Assembly: GCF_019890725.1 (NCBI RefSeq)
Contig: NZ_JAINZZ010000002.1
Span: 124,001-188,000, forward strand
DNA length: 64,000 nucleotides
Origin: Actinacidiphila acidipaludis
GTDB lineage: Bacteria > Actinomycetota > Actinomycetes > Streptomycetales > Streptomycetaceae
Direction of reading: 5' to 3'
Shown: positions 44,068 to 53,676 of the stretch, piece by piece
Position numbering within the stretch: position 1 is the stretch's first letter
Layout: each line of letters begins with the position of its first letter
Notes under the pieces: generated by a model
The model's input: only the letters and a program-made list of their open reading frames with translations
What the model was told of the DNA's origin: nothing
Database searches by the model: none
Made by a program: the position numbers and the translations under genes

Positions 44068-45042
44068 GTGCGTATCGCCGTCACCGGATCCATCGCCACC
44101 GACCACCTGATGACCTTCCCCGGCCGGTTCGCCGACCAGCTGGTGGCCGACCAGCTGCACACGGTGTCGCTGTCCTTCCTGGTCGACGCCCTCGACGTGC
44201 GCCGCGGCGGGGTGGGGGCCAACATCTGCTTCGGCATGGGCCAGCTCGGCACCCGGCCGATCCTGGTCGGCGCCGCGGGCAACGACTTCGCGGAGTACCG
44301 GGCCTGGCTCGACCGGCACGGCGTGGACACCTCGTCCGTGCGGATCTCCGAGGTGCTGCACACCGCGCGCTTCATCTGCACCACCGACCAGGACCACAAC
44401 CAGATCGGCTCCTTCTACACCGGCGCGATGAGCGAGGCCCGGCTGATCGAGCTGCAGGCCGTCGCCGAGCGGATCGGCGGTCTCGATCTGGTGTCGATCG
44501 GCGCCGACGACCCCGAGGCGATGATCCGCCACACCGAGGAGTGCCGTTCCCGCGGGATCCCGTTCGCCGCCGACTTCTCCCAGCAGATCGCGCGCATGGA
44601 CGGCGACGACATCCGGGTGCTGCTCGACGGGGCCGCGTACCTGTTCAACAACGAGTACGAGAAGGGTCTCATCGAGACCAAGACCGGCTGGAGCGGCGAG
44701 GAGATCCTGGACCGCGTCGGCACCCGGGTCACCACCCTCGGCGCCCAGGGCGTGCGCATCGAGCGCAAGGGCGAGCGGGACATCCAGGTGCACTGCCCCG
44801 AGGAGACGGCCAAGGTCGACCCGACCGGTGTCGGCGACGCCTTCCGGGCCGGCTTCCTGTCCGGCCTGAGCTGGGGTGTGAGCCTGGAGCGCGCCGCCCA
44901 GGTCGGCAACATGCTGGCCACCCTGGTCATCGAGACCCTCGGCACCCAGGAGTACGAGCTGCGCCGCGGCCACTTCATGGAGCGCTTCACCAAGGCGTAC
45001 GGCGACAGCGCCGCGGCCGAGGTGCAGAAGCACCTCGGCTGA
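44068..45042 (+). CDS. PfkB-family carbohydrate/nucleoside kinase
   Basis: 324 residues. It starts MRIAVTGSIATDHLMTFPGRF. GGVGANICFGMGQLG is PfkB signature 1. DPTGVGDAFRAGF, with the catalytic Asp, is signature 2. The overall sequence is like the actinobacterial group annotated as adenosine or ribokinase-type kinases; I cannot tell the substrate. GTG 44068. It converges with the cysteine desulfurase gene, with 34 bases between the stops. Confidence 0.93.
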   Translation: MRIAVTGSIATDHLMTFPGRFADQLVADQLHTVSLSFLVDALDVRRGGVGANICFGMGQLGTRPILVGAAGNDFAEYRAWLDRHGVDTSSVRISEVLHTARFICTTDQDHNQIGSFYTGAMSEARLIELQAVAERIGGLDLVSIGADDPEAMIRHTEECRSRGIPFAADFSQQIARMDGDDIRVLLDGAAYLFNNEYEKGLIETKTGWSGEEILDRVGTRVTTLGAQGVRIERKGERDIQVHCPEETAKVDPTGVGDAFRAGFLSGLSWGVSLERAAQVGNMLATLVIETLGTQEYELRRGHFMERFTKAYGDSAAAEVQKHLG

Positions 45043-45076
45043 CCGACGGCCGCCCGTGCTCGGACGGGGCCCGGCC

Positions 45077-46498
45077 TCAGACGCGGCGCCGCACCACGTA
45101 GGCGGTGCCGCGTTCGGCCGGGCGCTCCCCGACGTACTCCTGGTCGCGCATGGTGCACCAGGCGGGGATGTCCAGCCGGGCCGCCTCGTCGTCGGAGAGC
45201 ACGGTGACCAGGCCGCCCAGCGGCACCTCGCCGATCACCCGGGCCAGTTCGATCACCGGGATCGGGCACCGCTTGCCCAGTGAGTCCACCACCAGCTCCG
45301 CACCCGGTTCCGTGGCGGTCGCGTCGCTCACCGCGGCGGCCGCCGAAGTGCCGCCGTCCGCAGGGGTGTTGAGGCCGGGCACCGCGTCGGCGCCCATGTG
45401 CGCCCGGACGTCGGCCACCACCCGCGGCAGGGCCGCGAGGAAACGCTCGACGTCCTCGGCGGCCGTCCCCGGCGGCAGCGAGACGCGCACGTTGCCCTCC
45501 GACAGCACGCCCATGGCCTTCAGCACATGGCTGGGGGTGAGCGTGCTGGAGGTGCAGGACGAACCGGACGACACCGAGAACCCCGCCCGGTCCAGCCCGG
45601 ACAGCAGCGCCTCCCCGTCGACATAGAGACACGAGAACGTGACGAGGTGCGGCAGCCTCAGCCGCTCGTGCCCCACCACCTCGACGTCCGGGACGAGTTG
45701 CGGCACCCGCGTCCTGATCACGTCCACCAGCGCCGACAGCCGGGCCGCCTCGGCCGCCGCGCCGTCCCGCACGGCCCGCAGGGACGCGGCCGCCGCGACG
45801 ATCGCCGGCAGGTTCTCGAAGCCCGGCGCCCGCCCCGACTCCCGTTCGTCCGCGGGCTCCTGAGGAGCGAATCGGGTGCCCTTGCGCACCACCAGCAGTC
45901 CCACCCCGGGCGGACCGCCCCATTTATGGGCACTTCCGGCGAGCAGGGACCAATCGCCCGCCACCGGGCCCCAGGTCAGCGACTGCGCGGCGTCCACCAG
46001 CAGCGGCACGCCCGCGGCCCGGCAGGCGTCGGCCACTTCGGCCACCGGCTGGAGCGTGCCCACCTCGTGGTTGGCCGACTGCAGACAGGCCAGCGCGGTG
46101 TCCGGGCGCAGCGCCGCCGCGAACCGGCCGGCGTCCACCCGCCCGGCGCGGTCCACCGCGACCTCGGTGGTGTCGAACGGCTCGGCCGCGTGCAGCACCG
46201 CGGAGTGCTCCACCGCCGAGAGCACGACGTGCCGGCCGGTCCTGCGCCGGCCGGCCGCCGCCCCCGCGACCGCGGAGTGCAGGGCGCGTGTCCCCGAAGG
46301 AGTGAAGGCCAGTTCGTCGGGCCGGCAGCCGACCTCCTCGGCCGCGGCCTCCCGGGCGGCGTCCAGCAGCAGCCGTGCCCGCCGTCCCTCCCGGTACAGC
46401 CGGGCCGGGTCGGCCCACCCCTCGTCGAGCGCGGCGACGAGGGCCTGACGTGCCACGGGATGCAGCGGAGCGGCCGAAGCCATGTCGAAGTAGGACAC
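45077..46498 (-). CDS. Cysteine desulfurase fused to a TusA sulfurtransferase domain
   Basis: 473 residues. The N-terminal ~375 residues are a class V PLP fold: GSAHKWGGPPGVG carries the PLP lysine (K192) and SGSSCTSSTLTPSHVL carries the sulfur-accepting cysteine (C315). A linker of ~25 residues leads to a TusA domain (about 400-473) whose catalytic cysteine is C411 in LGKRCPIPVIELA. In E. coli IscS passes sulfur to a separate TusA, so here donor and acceptor are one chain. Expected clients are tRNA thiolation or sulfur carriers. GTG 46498; divergent from ctaC. Confidence 0.93.
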   Translation of the reverse strand: MSYFDMASAAPLHPVARQALVAALDEGWADPARLYREGRRARLLLDAAREAAAEEVGCRPDELAFTPSGTRALHSAVAGAAAGRRRTGRHVVLSAVEHSAVLHAAEPFDTTEVAVDRAGRVDAGRFAAALRPDTALACLQSANHEVGTLQPVAEVADACRAAGVPLLVDAAQSLTWGPVAGDWSLLAGSAHKWGGPPGVGLLVVRKGTRFAPQEPADERESGRAPGFENLPAIVAAAASLRAVRDGAAAEAARLSALVDVIRTRVPQLVPDVEVVGHERLRLPHLVTFSCLYVDGEALLSGLDRAGFSVSSGSSCTSSTLTPSHVLKAMGVLSEGNVRVSLPPGTAAEDVERFLAALPRVVADVRAHMGADAVPGLNTPADGGTSAAAAVSDATATEPGAELVVDSLGKRCPIPVIELARVIGEVPLGGLVTVLSDDEAARLDIPAWCTMRDQEYVGERPAERGTAYVVRRRV

Positions 46499-46734
46499 GC
46501 CAGCACGCTACAGGCCGGGGCGGGCGGGGTGTCAGAAGGCGTCCGGCGCGCGGGATTCCATCCCTTCGGGGTGAGGCACGGCGCGTTGTCCCCCCTCCCT
46601 GCGCGACCCCAAATAGCGTCCAGTAGGGTTTGGTCCGCATAAACATCCACACCTCAGTGCCCGCGTTCGGGCCGACCGACCAGCAGACGGCCGGAACACT
46701 CGGACCGCGGGCGAGACTCTCGGGAAGGCGCTAC

Positions 46735-47697
46735 GTGAGTCCCAACGGCTCCGACCGCTCGTCGCGGCGCCCCGTACGGCGATGGCTGCCGCGGGCGCTG
46801 GCCGCGGGCCTGGTCCTGGCGACCGCCACTGGCTGCTCGTACAAGGACTATCCCCGCCTGGGTATGCCCAGCCCGGCCACAGAAGAGGCACCTCGAATCC
46901 TCGCGCTCTGGCAGGGCTCCTGGGCCGCCGCGCTGGTGACCGGATGCCTCGTCTGGGGCCTCATCATCTGGAGCGTGATCTTCCACCGGCGCAGCCGGAC
47001 CAAGATCGAGGTTCCTCCGCAGACGCGTTACAACATGCCTCTCGAGGCCCTGTACACGATCGTCCCGATCCTCGTGGTCGCGGTGCTCTTCTACTTCACC
47101 GCGCGCGACGAGTCCAAGATCCTGGACACCTCCAAGAAGCCGCAGCACGTCATCAACGTGGTCGGCTTCCAGTGGAGCTGGGGCTTCAACTACGTCGAGA
47201 ACGTGGACGGCAACCCGGCGACCCCCGTCGGCGGTGTTCCGCCCAACCTGCGTGAGATCCCGGCGAACAAGCTGGACATGCCGGCCGGTGCCGAAGGCGT
47301 CTACGACGTCGGCACTCCGGCGAGCAAGGACCCCGACACCGGTCTCCCCGGCCCCACGCTGTGGCTGCCCGAAGGCCAGTCGGTGCGCTTCGTCCTCACC
47401 TCGCGTGACGTGATCCACTCGTTCTGGATCATCCCCTTCCTGATGAAGATGGACGTCATCCCGGGCCACACCAACGTCTTCCAGGTGACGCCCGACAAGA
47501 TCGGCAACTTCAAGGGCAAGTGCGCCGAGCTGTGCGGGCAGGACCACTCGCGGATGTTGTTCAACGTCAAGGTCGTGACGCCCGCCCAGTACCAGCAGCA
47601 CCTCAAGGACCTGGCCAAGGCGGGCCAGACCGGCTACATCCCGGCAGGTATTCCCACCACGGGCAACGCGAAGAACTCGGAGCCCAAGACCACATGA
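46735..47697 (+). CDS. ctaC: Cytochrome c oxidase subunit II (aa3 type)
   Basis: Carries the CuA centre that accepts electrons from QcrC. 320 residues from GTG 46735, with GGAAGG upstream. The N-terminal signal ends in a lipobox-like LATATGC, so it is probably lipid-modified and cleaved. Two membrane helices follow (about 61-83, 104-126). The CuA ligands are in DVIHSFW and [12 protein letters not shown]. The gene overlaps ctaD by 4 bases (ATGA). In actinobacteria it forms a bcc-aa3 supercomplex with the qcrCAB products encoded downstream. Confidence 0.97.
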   Translation: MSPNGSDRSSRRPVRRWLPRALAAGLVLATATGCSYKDYPRLGMPSPATEEAPRILALWQGSWAAALVTGCLVWGLIIWSVIFHRRSRTKIEVPPQTRYNMPLEALYTIVPILVVAVLFYFTARDESKILDTSKKPQHVINVVGFQWSWGFNYVENVDGNPATPVGGVPPNLREIPANKLDMPAGAEGVYDVGTPASKDPDTGLPGPTLWLPEGQSVRFVLTSRDVIHSFWIIPFLMKMDVIPGHTNVFQVTPDKIGNFKGKCAELCGQDHSRMLFNVKVVTPAQYQQHLKDLAKAGQTGYIPAGIPTTGNAKNSEPKTT

Positions 47698-49436
47698 GCA
47701 TCCTCAACGAACCTCAAGGCGCGGCCGAGGCCGACGACTCTTACGCGGACGAGGTGCCGGCGCGCACCCGGCGTCCGGGTTCGGTCGTGGTCCAGTGGCT
47801 CACCACCACGGACCACAAGACCATCGGCACGCTTTACCTGGTGACCTCGTTCGCCTTCTTCCTCATCGGCGGCGTCATGGCGCTGCTGATGCGTGCCGAG
47901 CTCGCCCGTCCGGGAAACCAGTTCCTGTCGAACGAGCAGTTCAACCAGGCGTTCACGATGCACGGCACCGTGATGCTTCTGATGTTCGCGACCCCGCTCT
48001 TCGCCGGGTTCACGAACTGGATCATGCCGCTGCAGATCGGCGCGCCCGACGTGGCGTTCCCGCGGCTGAACATGTTCGCCTACTGGCTCTACCTGTTCGG
48101 CTCGCTGATCGCGGTCGGCGGTTTCGTCACGCCCCAGGGCGCGGCGGACTTCGGCTGGTTCGCGTACTCGCCGCTCTCCGACGCGGTGCACTCGCCCGGC
48201 GTCGGCGCCGACATGTGGATCATGGGTCTGGCGCTGTCCGGCTTCGGCACCATCCTGGGCGCGGTCAACTTCATCACCACCATCATCTGCATGCGCGCAC
48301 CGGGCATGACGATGTTCCGCATGCCGATCTTCGTGTGGAACGTGCTGCTGACCGCCGTTCTGGTCCTGCTCGCCTTCCCGGTGCTGGCCGCCGCGCTGCT
48401 GTGCCTGGAGGCCGACCGGAAATTCGGGGCGCATGTGTTCGACGCCGCCAACGGCGGTGCTCTGTTGTGGCAGCACCTCTTCTGGTTCTTCGGCCACCCA
48501 GAGGTGTACATCATCGCCCTGCCGTTCTTCGGCATCATCTCCGAGGTCATCCCGGTCTTCTCCCGCAAGCCGATGTTCGGTTACATCGGCCTGGTGGCGG
48601 CGACCATCTCCATCGCGGGTCTGTCCGTGACGGTCTGGGCGCACCACATGTACGTCACCGGCGGTGTGCTGCTGCCGTTCTTCTCCTTCATGACCTTCCT
48701 GATCGCGGTACCGACCGGTGTGAAGTTCTTCAACTGGATCGGCACCATGTGGAAGGGCAGTCTGAGTTTCGAGACCCCGATGCTGTGGGCCATCGGCTTC
48801 CTGATCACCTTCACCTTCGGTGGTCTGACCGGTGTGATCCTGGCGGCGCCGCCGCTGGACTTCCACGTCTCGGACTCATACTTCGTTGTCGCGCACTTCC
48901 ACTACGTGGTCTTCGGCACCGTCGTCTTCGCGATGTTCGCCGGCTTCCACTTCTGGTGGCCGAAGATGACCGGCAAGATGCTCGACGAGCGACTCGGCAA
49001 GATCACCTTCTGGACGCTGTTCTTCGGCTTCCACGGCACGTTCCTGGTCCAGCACTGGCTGGGCGCCGAGGGCATGCCCCGCCGCTACGCCGACTACCTG
49101 GCCGCGGACGGCTTCACCACCCTGAACACCGTCTCGACCATCTCGTCCTTCCTGCTCGGCCTGTCGATCCTGCCGTTCCTCTACAACGTCTGGAAGACCG
49201 CGAAATACGGCGAGAAGGTCGAGGTCGACGACCCCTGGGGTTACGGCCGTTCGCTGGAGTGGGCGACCTCCTGCCCGCCGCCGCGGCACAACTTCCTCAC
49301 GCTGCCGCGCATCCGCTCCGAATCGCCGGCGTTCGACCTGCACCACCCGGAGATCGCCGAGGTGGACGCCCTGGTCGCCAGCGGCGCCGCCACCGCTCCG
49401 CTGACCGGTGCCGACGACAAGGAGGGCCGGTCGTGA
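47694..49436 (+). CDS. ctaD: Cytochrome c oxidase subunit I
   Basis: Catalytic subunit with haems a and a3 and CuB. 580 residues and 12 membrane helices. Ligand motifs: [10 protein letters not shown] (haem a His), [17 protein letters not shown] (CuB His and the cross-linked Tyr), [10 protein letters not shown] (CuB His pair), [10 protein letters not shown] (haem a3 and haem a His). ATG 47694 overlaps the ctaC stop. The C-terminus continues past the last helix with a ~60-residue cytosolic tail. Confidence 0.98.
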   Translation: MSILNEPQGAAEADDSYADEVPARTRRPGSVVVQWLTTTDHKTIGTLYLVTSFAFFLIGGVMALLMRAELARPGNQFLSNEQFNQAFTMHGTVMLLMFATPLFAGFTNWIMPLQIGAPDVAFPRLNMFAYWLYLFGSLIAVGGFVTPQGAADFGWFAYSPLSDAVHSPGVGADMWIMGLALSGFGTILGAVNFITTIICMRAPGMTMFRMPIFVWNVLLTAVLVLLAFPVLAAALLCLEADRKFGAHVFDAANGGALLWQHLFWFFGHPEVYIIALPFFGIISEVIPVFSRKPMFGYIGLVAATISIAGLSVTVWAHHMYVTGGVLLPFFSFMTFLIAVPTGVKFFNWIGTMWKGSLSFETPMLWAIGFLITFTFGGLTGVILAAPPLDFHVSDSYFVVAHFHYVVFGTVVFAMFAGFHFWWPKMTGKMLDERLGKITFWTLFFGFHGTFLVQHWLGAEGMPRRYADYLAADGFTTLNTVSTISSFLLGLSILPFLYNVWKTAKYGEKVEVDDPWGYGRSLEWATSCPPPRHNFLTLPRIRSESPAFDLHHPEIAEVDALVASGAATAPLTGADDKEGRS

Positions 49437-49831
49437 AGATCCAAGGCAAGATGTTCGGGGGCTTCGCCCTCTTCATCCTGGCCGCGGCCATCGTCTACGG
49501 CGTGTGGTCGAAGGAGCCGGCCGGTACCACCGCGCTGGTGCTCGCCTTCTGCCTGTGCACCATGATCGGCTTCTACCTGGCGTTCACCGCCCGGCGGGCC
49601 GACAACGGCGCCCAGGACCGGGACGACGCCGACGTCGCGGACGACGCCGGTGAGCTGGGCTTCTTCAGCCCGCACAGCTGGCAGCCGCTCGCCCTGGGCA
49701 TCGGCGGTTCGCTGGCCTTCCTCGGGATCATCTTCGGCTGGTGGCTGCTGTTCTTCTCGCTGCCGGTGATCCTGGTCGGCGTGTACGGCTGGGTCTTCGA
49801 GTACTACCGCGGTGAGGACCGCACGCAGTAG
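49433..49831 (+). CDS. ctaF: Cytochrome c oxidase subunit IV
   Basis: 132 residues, four membrane helices (about 8-26, 33-52, 78-98, 100-122). Typical actinobacterial subunit IV, with start [19 protein letters not shown] 49433 overlaps the ctaD stop by 4 bases, so translation is coupled. It has no redox centre and probably stabilises the complex. A strong terminator follows. Confidence 0.95.
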   Translation: MKIQGKMFGGFALFILAAAIVYGVWSKEPAGTTALVLAFCLCTMIGFYLAFTARRADNGAQDRDDADVADDAGELGFFSPHSWQPLALGIGGSLAFLGIIFGWWLLFFSLPVILVGVYGWVFEYYRGEDRTQ

Positions 49832-49854
49832 CGGCGACTCCTCAGCACGGCCGT

Positions 49855-49890
49855 AACGGGCCCGGACACCTCGCGGTGTCCGGGCCCGTT
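49855..49890 (+). terminator. Terminator of the ctaCDF operon
   Basis: Perfect 16-bp stem (49855-49870 with 49875-49890) with a TCGC tetraloop, 23 bases past the ctaF stop. Confidence 0.93.
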
Positions 49891-50034
49891 CGCGCTCCGC
49901 GCCTGCCCCCGAAGCCGCCGGGCCGCCGGTTGGCGGCGGCCGTCCGGGTGACTTCTGCGGCGTGCCTGCTTGCCGTGCCCCCCGTTTGCACCGTCCGGCG
50001 GGCGGTCGGAGCGGACCGTTCCTAGCGTGGCCCC

Positions 50035-51405
50035 ATGACCCCCATGACCGACATACGCACCGGGGACAGCCCCCGCCGGGCGCGCCTGGCGTCACGCTGC
50101 GCGCTCCTGATAGCCATATCCCCCCTGGCGGTCGGACTGGCCGCCTGCACGAGCGGCGGCAACCCTCTCGCCGCAACGCCGTACGACGCCGCGGCCAAGG
50201 TCGTGTACGGGACCGCCGCGGGCGGGAAGGCCGATCCGAACAAGCCACTGAAGGTGTCCGTCAAGGACGACGGCAGCCGTATCACCGACGTGACGGCCAC
50301 CGACACCGCCGGGCGTTACGTCCGCGGTCAGCTCAGCGCCGACGGGAAGCGCTGGCAGTCCACCGCCCCGCTCGCCGCGGGAGCGCACTACACGGTGCGG
50401 GTGAGCACCGAGGACTCCGACGGCCACCCCGGCCGCAAGGTCCTCTCCTTCGACACCACCACGACGGGCGGCGCCGGACTCCACGTGACGTTCGGCCCCG
50501 ACGCCGGTACGTACGGCGTCGGCCAGCCCATCACCGCGACCCTCAGCAAGCCGGTCCACGACCGTGCCGCCCGGGCGGCCGTCGAGGCCAACCTGCGGGT
50601 CAGTTCGGTGCCCAACGCCTCCCAGGGCTCCTGGTACTGGGTCGACGACAAGACGCTGCACTACCGTCCGCAGACGTACTGGCCCACCCACGCCACCATC
50701 ACCGTGCGCAGCACGCTCAGCGGCGTGCGCGTGCAGGACAAGCTCTACGGCGGCGACGACAAGCCGCTGACGCTGCACACCGGTGACCGGATCGAGGCCA
50801 TCACGGACGCCGGCACCGACCAGATGACGTTCAAGGACGACGGCAAGGTCGTCAAGACCATGCCGATCACCACCGGAAAGCCCGGCTTCGACACCCGCAA
50901 CGGCATCAAGGTCGTGCTGGAGAAGGAGCAGTTCGTGCAGATGCGCAGCGAGACCGTCGGCATCGGCGGCTCGGACGCGTACGACCTGCCGGTGTACTGG
51001 GCGACCCGGGTGACCTGGAGCGGTGAGTACGTGCACGCCGCGCCCTGGTCCGAGGGCTCGCAGGGCTCCGCGAACGTCAGCCACGGCTGCACCGGCATGA
51101 GCACCGAGAACGCCGAGTGGTTCTTCGAGCACGTGCGCGAGGGCGACATCGTCCGGGTGATCAACAGCCACGGCCCGACGATGACGCCGTTCGACAACGG
51201 CTTCGGCGACTGGAACCTGGGCTGGGCCCAGTGGAAGCAGGGCAGCGCCCTCAGCGGCGGCGGCGGCGTGACCGGCGCGCCCAAGCAGGAGCAGCCCGAC
51301 CCCGACCAGAGCCCCAGCCCCGACCAGGGCCAGGACCCGGGTCAGCTCGACGCGGGCAGCAGGCCCACGACCGACCCGGCCCGGCTGCAGCCCCAGGCCC
51401 TCTGA
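50035..51405 (+). CDS. L,D-transpeptidase with Ig-like N-terminal domains, predicted lipoprotein
   Basis: 456 residues. Signal peptide with lipobox LAAC, two Ig-like domains (about 45-240), then a YkuD catalytic domain (about 245-380) with SHGCTGM holding the nucleophile Cys352. A Pro/Asp/Gln-rich tail (about 415-456) ends the protein. L,D-transpeptidases make 3-3 cross-links in peptidoglycan. It sits inside the respiratory cluster, which I recall being common in Streptomyces. ATG 50035; ATG 50044 is also possible. TAGCGT 6 bases before 50035 is compatible with a leaderless mRNA. Confidence 0.94.
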   Translation: MTPMTDIRTGDSPRRARLASRCALLIAISPLAVGLAACTSGGNPLAATPYDAAAKVVYGTAAGGKADPNKPLKVSVKDDGSRITDVTATDTAGRYVRGQLSADGKRWQSTAPLAAGAHYTVRVSTEDSDGHPGRKVLSFDTTTTGGAGLHVTFGPDAGTYGVGQPITATLSKPVHDRAARAAVEANLRVSSVPNASQGSWYWVDDKTLHYRPQTYWPTHATITVRSTLSGVRVQDKLYGGDDKPLTLHTGDRIEAITDAGTDQMTFKDDGKVVKTMPITTGKPGFDTRNGIKVVLEKEQFVQMRSETVGIGGSDAYDLPVYWATRVTWSGEYVHAAPWSEGSQGSANVSHGCTGMSTENAEWFFEHVREGDIVRVINSHGPTMTPFDNGFGDWNLGWAQWKQGSALSGGGGVTGAPKQEQPDPDQSPSPDQGQDPGQLDAGSRPTTDPARLQPQAL

Positions 51406-51428
51406 GGCCGCCCCTCCGAGGGCGCCTC
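51404..51428. terminator. Hairpin between converging L,D-transpeptidase and receiver genes
   Basis: GAGGC and GCCC pair with GGGC and GCCTC across a 6-base loop with one bulged C. It covers the L,D-transpeptidase stop codon and is 20 bases past the other stop. Confidence 0.6.
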
Positions 51429-51448
51429 ACGCCCCGCCGCGGCGGTGC

Positions 51449-51868
51449 CTAGCGGGTCGCGACGGCCTTGCCGGCCGGCGCGACCCTGCGGCGCAGCAGC
51501 TCCGCCGCGGTCTCGCTGAGCGCCACCGGGTCGACCGGGTGGGTGACCGCGCCGTCGGCACGGCTCCAGGTGGCCAGCCAGGCGTCCTGCGGGCGCCCGA
51601 TCAGCACCAGCACCGGCGGGCAGCGGTAGATCTCGTCCTTGATCTGGCGGCACACGCCGAGGCCGCCCGCCGGGTTCGCCTCGCCGTCGAGCACGCACAG
51701 GTCGATGCCGCCCCGCTCCAGCTCGGTGAGGACCGCGGGAAGCGTCGCGCACTCGACGTACTCCACCGGCGGCAGGGCTGCGGAGGGCCTGCGGCCGACG
51801 GCGAGCCGGACCTGTTCCCGGGTGTTCGCGTCGTCGCTGTAGACCAGCACCGTGGCGGTCGCCTGCAT
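51449..51868 (-). CDS. Stand-alone receiver-like protein, degenerate
   Basis: 139 residues, a single CheY-like fold without output domain. VLVYSDDANTREQV has the acidic pair and LCVLDGEANPAGG the phospho-acceptor Asp. The usual Lys-Pro near the end is Thr-His-Pro (AVTHPVDPVAL), so the lysine that steadies the phosphate is missing. It may act as a pseudo-receiver or be controlled without phosphorylation. ATG 51868 with GGAGGAG upstream; the upstream in-frame extension is rejected. It lies between the two oxidase operons under a Rex-like site. Confidence 0.78.
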   Translation of the reverse strand: MQATATVLVYSDDANTREQVRLAVGRRPSAALPPVEYVECATLPAVLTELERGGIDLCVLDGEANPAGGLGVCRQIKDEIYRCPPVLVLIGRPQDAWLATWSRADGAVTHPVDPVALSETAAELLRRRVAPAGKAVATR

Positions 51869-51892
51869 CCTGGCTCCTCCTCGTACACGTCC

Positions 51893-51910
51893 TCGTGAAC
51901 GCTTTCTCAA
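51893..51910. promoter_or_regulatory. Near-consensus Rex operator
   Basis: TCGTGAACGCTTTCTCAA matches the Streptomyces Rex operator TTGTGAACGCTTTCACAA at 16 of 18 positions. It lies 25 bases before the start of the receiver-like gene, overlapping TTGAGA, a possible -35, and 240 bases before ctaE on the other strand. Rex represses respiratory genes when NADH is low relative to NAD+ and releases DNA when NADH rises. Confidence 0.68.
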
Positions 51911-52149
51911 GCTGTCTCGGATGCTACTCCGCCCAGGGCCGGCGAGGGAGATCCCCGGGGCTCCCGGATCTTCGGCCCGGCGGTGCCGCCGCGGCTTCCG
52001 GGGCCGGGCCGACACCCCCCGGGGGTCCGCCCGACGAAGCGTCATCCCCCGTTCGGGCGACGCGCTGACTAGGCCGTGCGGGTCCCGCCGGGCCCTTGAC
52101 ACACCGAAGGGGACCCCCCGGAGTCAGCGCCAGATAAGGGACCGACATA

Positions 52150-52770
52150 ATGTCGGACGTGGCGACAGCAACAGCAGTAGAAACCGGGCACGCGCACCCG
52201 TCGGTCAACAGGCCGAACCTCACCAGCGTCGGAACCATCATCTGGCTGAGTTCCGAGCTGATGTTCTTCGCGGCCCTCTTCGCGATGTACTTCACCCTTC
52301 GGTCGGTCACGGGTGCCGACTTCTGGAAGGCACACGCCGACGCGCTGAACGTGCCGTTCGCGGCGACGAACACCACGATCCTGGTGCTCTCCTCCTTCAC
52401 GTGCCAGATGGGCGTCTTCGCCGCGGAACGCGGCGACGTGAAGAAGCTGCGCTCCTGGTTCATCGTGACGTTCGTGATGGGCGCGATCTTCATCGGCGGA
52501 CAGATCTTCGAGTACACGAACCTGGTCAAGAAGGACGGGATCTCGCTCAGCTCCGACCCGTACGGCTCGGTGTTCTACCTGACGACCGGGTTCCACGGGC
52601 TTCACGTGACGGGCGGTCTGATCGCGTTCCTGCTGGTCCTGGGTCGTACGTACGCAGCCAGGCGGTTCACCCACCAGCAGGCCACCGCTGCCATCGTCGT
52701 GTCCTACTACTGGCACTTCGTCGATGTCGTCTGGATCGGCCTCTTCGCCACGATCTACCTGATCAAGTAG
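52150..52770 (+). CDS. ctaE: Cytochrome c oxidase subunit III
   Basis: 206 residues, five membrane helices, as in actinobacteria. Conserved [15 protein letters not shown] and the final [19 protein letters not shown]. The AAGGG ribosome-binding site is about 9 bases before the ATG. It starts the second respiratory operon: 96 bases to qcrC, then overlapping qcrA and qcrB. A TTGACA at 52096-52101 lies upstream, but no fitting -10 is seen. Confidence 0.97.
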   Translation: MSDVATATAVETGHAHPSVNRPNLTSVGTIIWLSSELMFFAALFAMYFTLRSVTGADFWKAHADALNVPFAATNTTILVLSSFTCQMGVFAAERGDVKKLRSWFIVTFVMGAIFIGGQIFEYTNLVKKDGISLSSDPYGSVFYLTTGFHGLHVTGGLIAFLLVLGRTYAARRFTHQQATAAIVVSYYWHFVDVVWIGLFATIYLIK

Positions 52771-52866
52771 TCGGCTGCGTCCGTCGCGGGCGCCGCACAC
52801 GACGGGCGCCGGACAGACACACATCCAGAAGCATCGACACAAGAGATCCTGACACCGGGGTAATCC

Positions 52867-53676
52867 GTGAAAAAGCTCTCCGCACGACGGCGCCACCCGC
52901 TGGCGGCGCTCGTCGTCCTACTCTTCGCGCTCGCGGCCACCGGGGGGCTGTACGCCGCGCTCGCGCCGGCGCCTAAGGCGCAGGCCGACGACTCCGCGCA
53001 GTCCCTTGCCATCACGCAGGGCAAGAAGCTCTACTCCGTCGGCTGCGCCACCTGCCACGGCACGTCGGGGCAGGGCAGCACCGACGGCCCGAGCCTGGTC
53101 GGCGTCGGCTCCGCGGCGGTGGACTTCCAGGTCGGCACGGGCCGCATGCCGGCCCAGCAGCCGGGTGCGCAGATCCCGAAGAAGAAGAACATCTACACCC
53201 AGGCGCAGATCGACCAGCTCGCCGCGTACATCGCGTCGCTGGGCCCCGGTCCGGTCGTGCCGACCAAGGACCAGTACAGCCCGGCCGGCGCCGACGCCGC
53301 CAAGGGCGGCGAACTGTTCCGCACCAACTGCTCGCAGTGCCACAACTTCGTTGGCCGAGGCGGCGCCTTGACGGACGGCAAGTTCGCACCCAGCCTGAAG
53401 GGTGTGGATCCGAAGCATGTCTACGAGGCGATGCAGACCGGGCCGCAGAACATGCCCTCGTTCCCGGACACGACCATGCCGCAGGACGCCAAGGCCGACA
53501 TCATCGCCTACCTGCACGAGGTCGACAGCTCCAGCAGTCCCAACCCCGGCGGTTTCACGCTGGGAACGATCGGGCCTGTCTCCGAGGGCCTGTTCGCCTG
53601 GGTGTTCGGCCTCGGCGCGATGATCGCCATCGCCGTCTGGATGGCCGCACGGACGAGTAAGGCCAAGAAGTCATGA
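52867..53676 (+). CDS. qcrC: Dihaem cytochrome c subunit of the bcc complex
   Basis: 269 residues. One N-terminal membrane helix, two cytochrome c domains with haem-binding CATCH and CSQCH, and a C-terminal helix (about 236-260, a tail anchor). It replaces soluble cytochrome c and passes electrons to CuA of CtaC. GTG 52867. The stop codon overlaps qcrA by ATGA. Confidence 0.97.
   Translation: MKKLSARRRHPLAALVVLLFALAATGGLYAALAPAPKAQADDSAQSLAITQGKKLYSVGCATCHGTSGQGSTDGPSLVGVGSAAVDFQVGTGRMPAQQPGAQIPKKKNIYTQAQIDQLAAYIASLGPGPVVPTKDQYSPAGADAAKGGELFRTNCSQCHNFVGRGGALTDGKFAPSLKGVDPKHVYEAMQTGPQNMPSFPDTTMPQDAKADIIAYLHEVDSSSSPNPGGFTLGTIGPVSEGLFAWVFGLGAMIAIAVWMAARTSKAKKS

Noticed and set aside
46618-46740. 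Promoter for ctaC around TAGGGT at 46624
   Set aside because: The hexamer fits a -10 element, but no -35 is present at the right distance; kept out of the feature list.
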